Assembly (NCBI GenBank): GCA_947085425.1
Contig: CAMTWK010000015.1
Coordinates: forward strand, 140,188 to 204,187
DNA length: 64,000 bases
Source: UKL13-2 sp947085425
GTDB lineage: Bacteria > Pseudomonadota > Gammaproteobacteria > Burkholderiales > Usitatibacteraceae
Direction of reading: 5' to 3'
In this document: positions 45,001 through 52,557 of the stretch, piece by piece
How positions within the stretch are numbered: position 1 is the stretch's first letter
Layout of the letters: each line of letters begins with the position of its first letter
The notes under the pieces: model-generated
What the model saw: the letters and a program-made list of their open reading frames with translations, nothing else
The model's database searches: none
Told to the model about the DNA's origin: nothing
Made by a program: the position numbers and the translations under genes

Positions 45001-46132
45001 GTTTATTCAATTGTTCCCAAGCACGATTGACCGCGACCAGCCGACCGTCTGCATCCTTGCGAAATATGGGATTCGGGTTTAACTCGATCAAGTCATCGGT
45101 GAACTTGACTTGATCCCGCAGTTTGAGGGTCATGCTGTTGGCAAGCGTCGCTGCTTGCTCGCGTAGGCGTGTCAATAACCACACCAGTCCGACCAGCGAT
45201 AAAGTGCCCAGTATCCCGACAAATAGAATCGTCGCAGGCATCCGGCTGGACAATTCATTCTCCAGTTTGCTGGTCGCGGCAACACTAAGCGACCAATTTC
45301 GTTGGCCAATATTTAACGGTAATGTTGCCGACAAAGCGCTCATGGGTTCGGCCCGACTCGCTGAATCAAATAACGGCACGCCGTTTTCTGAAATGGCAAG
45401 TGCCAGTCGCTGCCCCCCCTCGGCCGATGCTGCAGTCAGCAAACGCGCCGGGCGGAGAATCGCCACCATATAGCCGATTGCTTCACCCTGTGGCAAGTTC
45501 GACGAATAGACCGGACTGACCATGGCGACATAATCAGTCGCCTTGGCTGCATTCTCAATAATAAGAGGTGGCGTGGTGACGTTTCGCCTGGTTTGGCCGG
45601 CAACTTTTGTGGCATCGTCGATCAATGGCGACGTGGACAGCTCGGAAATATTTAGCAACTGCTCGACAATAACTCGACTCAACGAAGAAGGCGGCGGTGG
45701 CCGGGCGGCCGCTGCAGCTTTACCAACCGGCTTGGGCACGGCACGGTACTCCAATCGCACCAGCCCCATGGTCGATTCAACATTTTGACCGCGTGCATCG
45801 AGATAATGATTCCAGCGCGTATTATCAATATCGGGCATCGAGGCAATCACTGTCGCCGCGATTGCGATCTCATCCTCAATGTGACGCACCTCGCTGAGAA
45901 TGTATTTGGATGCATTTGTGGCCAACTCATCAAAAGTTTGTGTGGCGATTTTTTGCGAGCGAACGTTACTTTGGTGGGCGGCCAAAATGGTTGCCAGCAG
46001 CAACGCCGCAAGAATGATCCATGGCGCCTCGACACGGGGCCTTGGCATCACCTCGGGCAGGGAATGACTATCCAACACTTTGCTGGATTGGTGGGCGTTA
46101 TTTCCAGCGGGTTTTTCATTATTTTCGAGCAT
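42074..46132 (-). CDS. Hybrid sensor histidine kinase with two receivers and HPt
   Basis: A 1352-residue BarA-like phosphorelay protein. Membrane segment about 38-53, a periplasmic CHASE-like sensor with a Pro/Ala insert (54-297), membrane segment about 299-321, PAS (about 340-460) and PAS (about 465-595). Then HisKA with ATMSHEIRTPMNG (His 617), HATPase (NLLSNAIKFTE, DTGIGIP, GTGLGLAIV), a first receiver-like domain (855-985), a full receiver with Asp 1096 and Lys 1155, and an HPt domain with His 1276 (AHSLRGASASVG). The first receiver keeps Asp 908 but has Arg where Lys is expected, so it may be inactive. The input signal and partner are unknown. Confidence 0.92.
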   Translation of the reverse strand: MLENNEKPAGNNAHQSSKVLDSHSLPEVMPRPRVEAPWIILAALLLATILAAHQSNVRSQKIATQTFDELATNASKYILSEVRHIEDEIAIAATVIASMPDIDNTRWNHYLDARGQNVESTMGLVRLEYRAVPKPVGKAAAAARPPPPSSLSRVIVEQLLNISELSTSPLIDDATKVAGQTRRNVTTPPLIIENAAKATDYVAMVSPVYSSNLPQGEAIGYMVAILRPARLLTAASAEGGQRLALAISENGVPLFDSASRAEPMSALSATLPLNIGQRNWSLSVAATSKLENELSSRMPATILFVGILGTLSLVGLVWLLTRLREQAATLANSMTLKLRDQVKFTDDLIELNPNPIFRKDADGRLVAVNRAWEQLNKRDRLDVLGKTSREFQAPLIADAEGNFDADVFASAGGFEAREAFVVDANGREIPTIVAKQVVRRADGTVDGIIGTVTDVTLVKQLEREVAKQQEQLDLVIRSSQQGILDVDFDPAGNQYYSERFREILGFGPDDLHQTLTWKDWIHPDDVELFHQQLLGHLHGQTPYLDVECRALRYRSGHMWLRIRGVAQFDNRNIAVRFVGSIVDVTERREAELKLIEANLRVMEAARAKEAFLATMSHEIRTPMNGVLGMTSLLADTELNDEQHDYIRLIRASGDTLLRLIDDVLDFSKIESGHMTLESVPVEVISLVEETFELVAEKAREKKLELVWDIGNDIPDYVIGDATRLRQILMNLLSNAIKFTEKGEITLAMKGEESDDGKVRLTVQVIDTGIGIPAERIQQLFQPFTQVDASTTRKYGGTGLGLAIVKRLVSLMGGEVSLASVEGQGSVFSFSILTIQAAGPQKRYMQKAVPEFLGRRLLLVDNNARRRVAAANRYLTWGLDVEAVAPAGAADLLGAAHRNNRAIDILVTDTLLPTVESIALKTAVEQEDARRLSAAQSKLSVVLMSYLSRAELAHLYGFAPLRHDMLVLRPSGRARMFDVLMRAATRQGNSDVATRPFTPSPVYETSFKTRGPESTLTGWPATQKIVVTKSTLPPDGNTDNTINILVAEDNEVNQRVIEGMIRRLGHRVTTVTDGQAAVDAVLKQQNGDDPFDIVLMDIHMPVLDGVGAMRVIKKAFHHADSAIRLPVIPIVAMTAHALAGDREHYLNEGMDDYISKPIRRKDLVSLLLRVVPRKATGNSGPQTPVLFTSIAQRVAVAAASNNDARADLNPPGEPAVPVLDVEQLEDLRGLPSGGIDGTESGANGLIELFKTKSRERLRLIASCLADGNWELLGDTAHSLRGASASVGFPRVAASCKDLEMAARQLTHKSGVPPTVAATPTRGQLDALYEQITRNFYEAEAALQHWLNDPPPTP

Positions 46133-46275
46133 GTCTCAAGGTTACCGAAGCGGGCAATAAACAACAATACCTGTCTACATTCAATTCCGCATAGTAATCA
46201 CCCTCAAACCTCCGGGATTGGCATGCCACCATTGAATTTCAATCTGCGGCAAATCTGGTGTACGATGCCACCGCG

Positions 46276-46980
46276 ATGCCCCATATTTCCACACCGACAT
46301 TTTTTCGTGTCCCTCTCCTCGCGGCGGGTGTGGCATGCTGTCTGCTGGCGACGACGGCGACGGCAAATATCTATTCGTTCAAAGATGAACTAGGCGTCAC
46401 CCATTTTTCCAATCTGCCACATTTGGATAAACGCTACAAATTGGTTTATCGCATTCCGGATTCTTGGAAAACAAGGCCAAACGCCTGGACGCCCAATTTT
46501 CCAAAGTCTGTTGACATCGGAAAATTGGTGCCAATTATTGATAACGCCGCGCGCCGCCATGGCGTCGATCCGCGCCTGATACACGCAGTCATCAGGGCGG
46601 AATCAGGCTACAACGAAAAGGCGTTATCGAACAAGGGTGCAATCGGCCTCATGCAACTCATCCCCGCCACCGCCGAGCGCATGGGTGTCAAAAATATTTA
46701 TGATCCGGTAGAAAATATATTTGGCGGCACCCGCTACCTGAGTCAGCTGATCAAAATGTTCAACGGCAATATTGAGTTGGCGGTTGCAGGATATAACGCC
46801 GGTGAAAACGCAGTGATCCGCCACGGACATCAAATACCGCCTTTTTCAGAGACTCAGGCTTACGTTCCCAAGGTTATGGCGTTTTTTCGCAGTCCGGAAT
46901 TACACAGATTTGTTTCCGCACCCATACAATCACCGTCCAATTTGCCGATTGCCGTGCCGCCAACGAGTCACACGCGTTGA
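46276..46980 (+). CDS. Lytic transglycosylase (SLT domain, DUF4124 N-terminus)
   Basis: A 234-residue exported protein. Signal peptide (MPHISTPTFFRVPLLAAGVACCLLA), a DUF4124-like stretch NIYSFKDELGVTHFSN, then an SLT domain: HGVDPRLIHAVIRAESGYN with the catalytic Glu, SNKGAIGLMQLIP, GTRYLSQLI and AVAGYNAGENAV. It cleaves peptidoglycan glycan strands to 1,6-anhydro products. The ATG at 46276 fits the signal peptide; an ATG six codons earlier is the alternative. It converges with proB, with adjacent stop codons. Confidence 0.92.
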   Translation: MPHISTPTFFRVPLLAAGVACCLLATTATANIYSFKDELGVTHFSNLPHLDKRYKLVYRIPDSWKTRPNAWTPNFPKSVDIGKLVPIIDNAARRHGVDPRLIHAVIRAESGYNEKALSNKGAIGLMQLIPATAERMGVKNIYDPVENIFGGTRYLSQLIKMFNGNIELAVAGYNAGENAVIRHGHQIPPFSETQAYVPKVMAFFRSPELHRFVSAPIQSPSNLPIAVPPTSHTR

Positions 46981-48087
46981 TTAGACGAGCACCAGATTGT
47001 CACGGTGAATAAGTTCGGGCTCGGCTATATAACCCAATAGCGCTTCGATTTCCGCCGTCGATTTCCCGCATATTTTTTTCGCCTCGGTCGACGGATAGTT
47101 ACACAACCCCCTGGCAATTTCGCGGCCATCCTCGCGGCAGGCGCTCACCACGTCACCACGGGAAAAAACCCCTTCAACACGGATTACACCAATCGACAGG
47201 AGTGATTTTCCTGCCGACACCAATGCGCGGGCGGCGCCCTCGTCCAGCACCAACCGACCCATCGTTTTCAGATGTCCCGCCAACCACATTTTTCGCGCTT
47301 GCATGGTGCTGGCAGCGGGCTCCAGCCGCGTTCCCAGCGATTCGCCGGCGACAATTCTTGACAGGATATTTTCTGTTCTACCATTTGCAATGACGGTCGC
47401 CGCACCGGATAGTGCCGCTTTTTTTGCCGCGAGAATTTTTGTCAACATGCCACCGGTGCCAATGTGCGAACCCGCACCTCCGGCCATTTTCTCCAGCGCC
47501 GGGTCACCAGCTTGGCCGTGTGCAACAATTGACGCGCTCGGGTCTTTGCGCGGATCCGCCGAAAACAAGCCGTGTTGATCAGTGAGAATGACCAGCAAAT
47601 CCGCTTCTGCCAGATTGGCAACCAAGGCTGCAAGCGTATCGTTGTCGCCAAACTTTATTTCGTCCGTGACAACGGTATCGTTTTCATTGATGACCGGCAC
47701 CACCGCCAGCCCCAACAGCGTTGCCAACGTTGAGCGGGCATTTAGATAGCGGGTTCGATCAGCTAAATCATCGTGGGTAAGCAAAACCTGTGCGGTTGCC
47801 AACCCATGCTCGCCGAACGCAGATTCATAAACCTGCACCAAAGCCATTTGCCCAACCGCGGCAGCGGCCTGCAATTTATTCAGCTCATGCGGACGCGACT
47901 TCCAGCCAAGCCGCTTCATCCCCTCGGCAATGGCACCTGAAGAAACCAGAATGACTTGATGTCCGGCATTTCTAAGCAGTGCGATTTGCCGCACCCACTC
48001 AGCAATCAGCACGTGATCAACACCGTCGCCGTGATTGGTAATGAGAGTTGATCCAATTTTGACAATGAGGCGCATTGCGGATTCCAT
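46981..48087 (-). CDS. proB: Glutamate 5-kinase
   Basis: A 368-residue enzyme with an amino-acid kinase domain (LIVKIGSTLITN, SSGAIAEGMKRLG, NENDTV, GTGGMLTK) and a C-terminal PUA domain (about 275-365). It phosphorylates glutamate in proline synthesis. The ATG at 48087 gives seven residues before the kinase core as in E. coli ProB; the ATG at 48075 is possible. proA is not in the window. It lies downstream of obgE on the same strand, a common betaproteobacterial order. Confidence 0.95.
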   Translation of the reverse strand: MESAMRLIVKIGSTLITNHGDGVDHVLIAEWVRQIALLRNAGHQVILVSSGAIAEGMKRLGWKSRPHELNKLQAAAAVGQMALVQVYESAFGEHGLATAQVLLTHDDLADRTRYLNARSTLATLLGLAVVPVINENDTVVTDEIKFGDNDTLAALVANLAEADLLVILTDQHGLFSADPRKDPSASIVAHGQAGDPALEKMAGGAGSHIGTGGMLTKILAAKKAALSGAATVIANGRTENILSRIVAGESLGTRLEPAASTMQARKMWLAGHLKTMGRLVLDEGAARALVSAGKSLLSIGVIRVEGVFSRGDVVSACREDGREIARGLCNYPSTEAKKICGKSTAEIEALLGYIAEPELIHRDNLVLV

Positions 48088-48231
48088 AACAGGGGAAATT
48101 GTAATTGTTAACCGCGCAGGGCCGTTGCGACGGTCTGCGTCCAAAAACACAAATAAAGACGGCTTTGTCTAACTGTTTTTGCCTTCAATGCGCTCGCTAA
48201 ACAAGCAGTTCCAGCTACCGCGAACAGGCAT

Positions 48232-49293
48232 CTAATCCTGTCCGTCCGCGCGCGCCGCCGCGTCTACTGTTGCGGCTGCCTGGCGACGCGCCTCAACATG
48301 ATCCATGATCGCAAACGTCAGCGCCTTGCAACCGTCCGCTTTCATGGCTGAAATTGAAAAGGCCGGGCCCTTCCATTTCAGCCCCTTGATGACGGCCTTG
48401 GCACGTTTATCCGCCTCCGCCTCATCAAGCAAATCGACTTTATTCAACACCAACCAACGCGGTTTGTCGAACAAAGACTGGTCGTACTTCTTGAGCTCGC
48501 CAATAATCGCCTTGGCCTCCTTGACGGGGTCGTTGGTTTCGTCGTACGGTGCAATATCAACCAAATGTAACAATAAGTGCGTGCGTTGTAGATGCTTCAA
48601 AAATTGATGCCCGAGGCCGGCCCCTTCCGAGGCGCCTTCGATTAATCCGGGCACATCGGCAATGACAAAACTGCGGTTATCATCCACCCGCACCACACCC
48701 AAATTTGGATGCAGGGTGGTAAATGGATAGTCCGCCACCTTCGGTCGGGCCGCTGAAACAGCGCGGATAAACGTCGATTTACCGGCATTGGGCATCCCGA
48801 GCAAACCAACATCGGCCAACACCTTTAACTCAAAATGAATTTCCTTGGACTCACCCTCGGTGCCGCGCGTAAATTGACGCGGCGCACGATTGGTCGACGA
48901 CTTGAAGTTTGTATTGCCCAAACCGCCCCGCCCGCCGTCGGCGATCAAGGCGCGCTGCCGGTCGGTTGCCAGATCAACAATAATTTCATCCGTCGCCAAA
49001 TCCTTAACCACGGTTCCGACTGGAACCCGCAAAATAACGTCGTCCGCACCGGCACCGGTACATCCCGCGCCACGTCCTGGCTCACCGTTTTTTGCCCGAA
49101 AAATTCGCGCAAATCGATAATCAACCAATGTGTTGATGTTGACATCCGCCACCACATAAATTGAGCCGCCCCGGCCACCGTCGCCGCCATCCGGACCACC
49201 AAAGGCAATAAATTTCTCTCGCCGCATGGAGGCCGAGCCATTGCCGCCTTTGCCTGCGTGAACTTCAATTCGTGCTTCGTCGATAAATTTCAT
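48232..49293 (-). CDS. obgE: Obg family GTPase (ObgE/CgtA)
   Basis: A 353-residue ribosome-associated GTPase. The glycine-rich Obg fold occupies 1-158 (FIDEARIEVHAGKGGNGSAS, GPDGGDGGRGGS), followed by a G domain with GMPNAGKSTF (G1), the switch I region TTLHPNLG, DVPGLI (G3) and NKVD (G4). The chain is shorter at the C-terminus than in some species. It acts in 50S assembly and stress control. It is downstream of rplU-rpmA, but a strong terminator lies between, so it needs readthrough or its own promoter. Confidence 0.97.
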   Translation of the reverse strand: MKFIDEARIEVHAGKGGNGSASMRREKFIAFGGPDGGDGGRGGSIYVVADVNINTLVDYRFARIFRAKNGEPGRGAGCTGAGADDVILRVPVGTVVKDLATDEIIVDLATDRQRALIADGGRGGLGNTNFKSSTNRAPRQFTRGTEGESKEIHFELKVLADVGLLGMPNAGKSTFIRAVSAARPKVADYPFTTLHPNLGVVRVDDNRSFVIADVPGLIEGASEGAGLGHQFLKHLQRTHLLLHLVDIAPYDETNDPVKEAKAIIGELKKYDQSLFDKPRWLVLNKVDLLDEAEADKRAKAVIKGLKWKGPAFSISAMKADGCKALTFAIMDHVEARRQAAATVDAAARADGQD

Positions 49294-49360
49294 GGGGGTT
49301 CACTCGGATCACGCAACAAGGCCGTGACAATCGGTTCAGTCGCTAATTAAATTGGGAAAT

Positions 49361-49395
49361 ACAAAAACAAAAGCCCCGAAGAGTCTTCGGGGCTT
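49361..49395 (-). terminator. Terminator downstream of rpmA
   Basis: AAGCCCCGAAGA (49371-49382) and TCTTCGGGGCTT (49384-49395) form a near-perfect palindrome; on the minus strand it is followed by a T-rich tract (49361-49370). Confidence 0.9.
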
Positions 49396-49430
49396 CGTTT
49401 GATGCTCAGGAAATGCGCAAACCTGAAAAA

Positions 49431-49688
49431 TCAGGCGGGCAGAATTGAAATCATACGATTTCTTTTTGCCCCTTTGACCGCGAAGCAAACCGTGCCGGTT
49501 TTCAACGCAAACAAAGTGTGGTCTTTGCCCATGCCGACATTGTCGCCCGCATGAAATTCGGTACCGCGCTGACGGACGATAATCGTTCCCGCGCTGATTA
49601 ATTCACCGCCGTAGGATTTGACACCCAGGCGCTTTGATTCTGAATCACGGCCGTTCCTTGAGGAACCACCAGCTTTTTTATGTGCCAT
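49431..49688 (-). CDS. rpmA: 50S ribosomal protein L27
   Basis: An 85-residue ribosomal protein. The N-terminus MAHKKAGGSSRNGRDS reaches the peptidyl transferase centre and lacks any cleaved leader, as in other Proteobacteria. The typical KRLGVKSYGGELI block follows. It lies 24 nt downstream of rplU in one operon. Confidence 0.98.
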   Translation of the reverse strand: MAHKKAGGSSRNGRDSESKRLGVKSYGGELISAGTIIVRQRGTEFHAGDNVGMGKDHTLFALKTGTVCFAVKGAKRNRMISILPA

Positions 49689-49712
49689 TTATGAGATCTC
49701 CTTAGGCCATGC

Positions 49713-50027
49713 TCATTTGGCAGAAATTTCACCGATTTGAATCTCGGTGTAGTTCTGACGATGTCCTTGACGCTTTTGATAATGCTTGCGACGGCGCATC
49801 TTAAAAATACGTACCTTGTCGGCACGACCCTGTGAAATAACGGTGGCCGTGACGGCAGCGCCTGCAATCATTGGTGTGCCAACAGTGACGGCTTCGCCGC
49901 TTCCCATCATCATCACCTGATCCAAAACGATCTGCGCGCCCACGTCTGCCGGTATCTGTTCTACTTTAATTTTTTCACCAGTGGCAACACGATACTGCTT
50001 GCCGCCGGTTTTTATGACCGCGTACAT
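49713..50027 (-). CDS. rplU: 50S ribosomal protein L21
   Basis: A 104-residue ribosomal protein with the family start MYAVIKTGGKQYRVATGEKI and the basic end IFKMRRRKHYQKRQGHRQ. The first gene of the rplU-rpmA operon, with a good sigma-70 promoter 88-116 nt upstream. Confidence 0.98.
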   Translation of the reverse strand: MYAVIKTGGKQYRVATGEKIKVEQIPADVGAQIVLDQVMMMGSGEAVTVGTPMIAGAAVTATVISQGRADKVRIFKMRRRKHYQKRQGHRQNYTEIQIGEISAK

Positions 50028-50114
50028 GGTTGAACTCCAAAAAGTTGATTATTTCTAACACGACAATTCTGATCGACACTAATGCCGACATGCGAAAGCG
50101 CAATAGAACCAGCT

Positions 50115-50143
50115 ATTATACGCACCGGGGCATTCACAGTCAA
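50115..50143 (-). promoter_or_regulatory. Sigma-70 promoter of rplU-rpmA
   Basis: On the minus strand TTGACT (50143-50138) and TATAAT (50120-50115) are 17 bp apart, upstream of rplU. The region also separates rplU from the divergent ispB. Confidence 0.85.
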
Positions 50144-50218
50144 CCAACTTTCTCGCGTTAAAACAGGGGCTTACAGCGCCCAAATTGCCCGCTTTTGCCA
50201 CCGCGTAACCAAAAATAA

Positions 50219-51208
50219 ATGAATCAAGACCAAAATTCACCCCATTTCGGAGACTTTCGCCACATTATTAGTGACGATATGGATGCCGTTGATGCAGTTA
50301 TCCGGCAGCGATTGGCATCGGATGTGGTCTTGATCAATCAAATTTCCAGTTACATTATTGGCTCCGGTGGCAAACGATTGCGCCCGGCCCTGGTATTGTT
50401 AGCGGGCGGTCACTTTTCCGCTATGCCCCGTAAAACATGGGAGCTAGCTGCAATAATTGAATTTATTCACACTGCCACACTATTGCACGATGACGTTGTC
50501 GACGAATCGTCCATGCGTCGTGGAAAACAGACGGCAAATGCGGTATTTGGCAACGCGGCATCGGTACTCGTTGGCGACTTTCTTTATTCGCGCGCATTTC
50601 AAATGATGGTCGAAGTAGGCTCCATGCCGATTATGAAAGTCATGGCGGAAGCCACCAACGTCATAGCCGAGGGTGAAGTCCTGCAATTATTGAACGTCGG
50701 CAACGCCGATACGGATGAACAAGCCTATTTGCGGGTTGTGCGTTACAAAACGGCTAAGTTATTTTCCGCAGCAACCCAGGTCGGGGCTATTTTGGGCGGG
50801 GCAAGCGAAACCGACGAACGTGCGCTGACGGACTACGGCATGCACTTGGGGACCGCGTTTCAAATTATTGACGATGTCCTCGACTACTCCGGCATCGCCG
50901 CCGAGACCGGAAAAAACGTCGGTGATGATTTAGCGGAAGGAAAACCAACGCTGCCGCTTATTTACGCCTTGCGTAACGGCAGCGCAGCCGACCGCAGCAT
51001 AATTCGCAATGCAATCGAACACGGTGGGCTGACACACATTAACGACGTGATTGCCGCAATCAAATCGACCGGCGCCGTGGAATACGCCCGGAATGCCGCC
51101 ATCCGCGAAGCCGAGTCCGCAAAATTCTGTATTGCCGGATTGCAAAATTCCGTTCACAAGAGTGCGCTGCTACAATTATGTCTATTCGCCGTCGAGCGGA
51201 AATTCTGA
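50219..51208 (+). CDS. ispB: Octaprenyl diphosphate synthase (ubiquinone side chain)
   Basis: A 329-residue trans-polyprenyl diphosphate synthase. First Asp-rich motif DDVVDESSMRRG (about 90-101), second in FQIIDDVLDYSG, and the conserved GGKRLRPALVLL near the N-terminus. It extends FPP with IPP to make the quinone side chain; chain length eight is inferred from the family and from ispB-rplU synteny. It is divergent from rplU. Confidence 0.94.
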   Translation: MNQDQNSPHFGDFRHIISDDMDAVDAVIRQRLASDVVLINQISSYIIGSGGKRLRPALVLLAGGHFSAMPRKTWELAAIIEFIHTATLLHDDVVDESSMRRGKQTANAVFGNAASVLVGDFLYSRAFQMMVEVGSMPIMKVMAEATNVIAEGEVLQLLNVGNADTDEQAYLRVVRYKTAKLFSAATQVGAILGGASETDERALTDYGMHLGTAFQIIDDVLDYSGIAAETGKNVGDDLAEGKPTLPLIYALRNGSAADRSIIRNAIEHGGLTHINDVIAAIKSTGAVEYARNAAIREAESAKFCIAGLQNSVHKSALLQLCLFAVERKF

Positions 51209-51333
51209 TTACGCGAATACGGATGTTTCCCCGGGCAAACGATTATTACGACAAATACCAAGCCGCCCGATGCCACCTAAATGCACCATGGTCGGCGCAT
51301 CGTGCAGACACAAACGGTTTGGAGTGAATATGG

Positions 51334-51357
51334 ATTCGCCGGATCTTTCCGGCGAAT
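51334..51357 (+). other. Hairpin between ispB and the reductase gene
   Basis: ATTCGCCGGA (51334-51343) and TCCGGCGAAT (51348-51357) form a perfect 10-bp stem with a TCTT loop. No T run follows, so it is not a typical terminator; it may be a leader structure or processing signal. Confidence 0.5.
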
Positions 51358-51430
51358 GGCAATGCCCCTATTTCTGCTGGAAACAATGGTGAAGAGAACC
51401 TTCCCATTGGAGGCTTTTTTTGGATGACTT

Positions 51431-52204
51431 ATGGCAAATGTATTTAATGAGCAGGTATTGACGGTTCACCATTGGACGGACAGCCTGTTCAGCTTTACCA
51501 CCACCCGCGACCAGTCATTTCGATTCCTGAACGGACAATTCACCATGATCGGCATTACCGTCGAAGGCAAACCGCTCATGCGGGCCTACTCCATGGTCTC
51601 GGCAAACTACGATGAAACACTCGAGTTTTTATCCATCAAGGTGCCCAACGGCCCGCTTACCTCAAGACTGATGCACGTTAAGCCGGGCGACTCCCTGCTG
51701 GTCAATTCCAAAGCCGTTGGCACATTGATCCTACAAAACGTGCTCCCCGGGAAAAACCTGTACCTGCTTTCGACGGGCACCGGTATGGCGCCGTTTATGA
51801 GCGTCATCAAGGATCCTGAAACGTACGAACGATTTGAAAGGGTAATCCTGGTTCATGGCACCAGACAGGTCGCCGAGTTGGCATATCACGACTATTTACA
51901 AAACGATTTACCAAACAATGAGTTTTTTGGTGAATTGGTTCGAAAACAGTTTACTTATTATCCAACCGTCACCCGCGAACCCTTCAAAAATCAAGGGCGA
52001 ATCACCGATCTGATCAATAGCGGGAAGCTTGAACGTGATGTCGGCCTGCCCACGATGGATCGGGATCAAGATAGAGTAATGATTTGCGGAAGTCCGGATA
52101 TGTTGCGCGACTTGAAGAATATTTTTACTACACGCGGTTGGAATGAGGGCAATATGAGCGAGCCCGGACATTTTGTTATTGAGCGGGCGTTTGTTGAAAA
52201 ATAG
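51431..52204 (+). CDS. fpr: Ferredoxin-NADP reductase
   Basis: A 257-residue flavoenzyme of the bacterial Fpr type, close to the 248 residues of the E. coli protein. FAD-binding motif RAYSMVSANY, NADP-binding STGTGMAPFMSV, CGSPDMLRD and a C-terminal EPGHFVIERAFVEK that shields the flavin. It transfers electrons between NADPH and ferredoxin or flavodoxin. It is preceded by GGAGG about 20 nt upstream, with weaker sites closer. Confidence 0.94.
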   Translation: MANVFNEQVLTVHHWTDSLFSFTTTRDQSFRFLNGQFTMIGITVEGKPLMRAYSMVSANYDETLEFLSIKVPNGPLTSRLMHVKPGDSLLVNSKAVGTLILQNVLPGKNLYLLSTGTGMAPFMSVIKDPETYERFERVILVHGTRQVAELAYHDYLQNDLPNNEFFGELVRKQFTYYPTVTREPFKNQGRITDLINSGKLERDVGLPTMDRDQDRVMICGSPDMLRDLKNIFTTRGWNEGNMSEPGHFVIERAFVEK

Positions 52205-52284
52205 CGACGGCATTTATCGTTGATTTATTCGGGCGCGGATTACGATTTGCCATAATTCATCGATCTATGCCAAAGGAAAGACAA

Positions 52285-52521
52285 ATGGGAAAAGTACTGT
52301 TTGGTCTACTGATCGTCGCAATCGTATGGTTGCTGTTTTTTGCCAAACGCAAAGCGGGCAGCCAATCAATCATCGATGCCAACAAGCACAAGCCCACATC
52401 CGAACGCATGGTGTCGTGCCGGCGCTGTGGCGTGAATATCCCCGAGTCGGAATCCGAGCGTGCGGTCGACGGCTCGTCTACCTGCAAAAATGTCGCCGCA
52501 TGCAGCAGCGCGCCAAAGTAA
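52285..52521 (+). CDS. PP0621-like small membrane protein
   Basis: A 78-residue protein with an N-terminal membrane segment (GKVLFGLLIVAIVWLLFFA) and a small cytoplasmic domain with cysteines in CRRCGVNIPESES and CKN, which could bind zinc. Such PP0621-family genes often precede pilS in betaproteobacteria. I chose the ATG at 52285 because AAGGAAAG lies at the right distance; the ATG at 52267 is less likely. pilS follows by 36 nt, so co-transcription is likely. Confidence 0.82.
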   Translation: MGKVLFGLLIVAIVWLLFFAKRKAGSQSIIDANKHKPTSERMVSCRRCGVNIPESESERAVDGSSTCKNVAACSSAPK

Positions 52522-52557
52522 TGATTGCTGCGGTCCACCATCGGCGGGTGCGACAAC

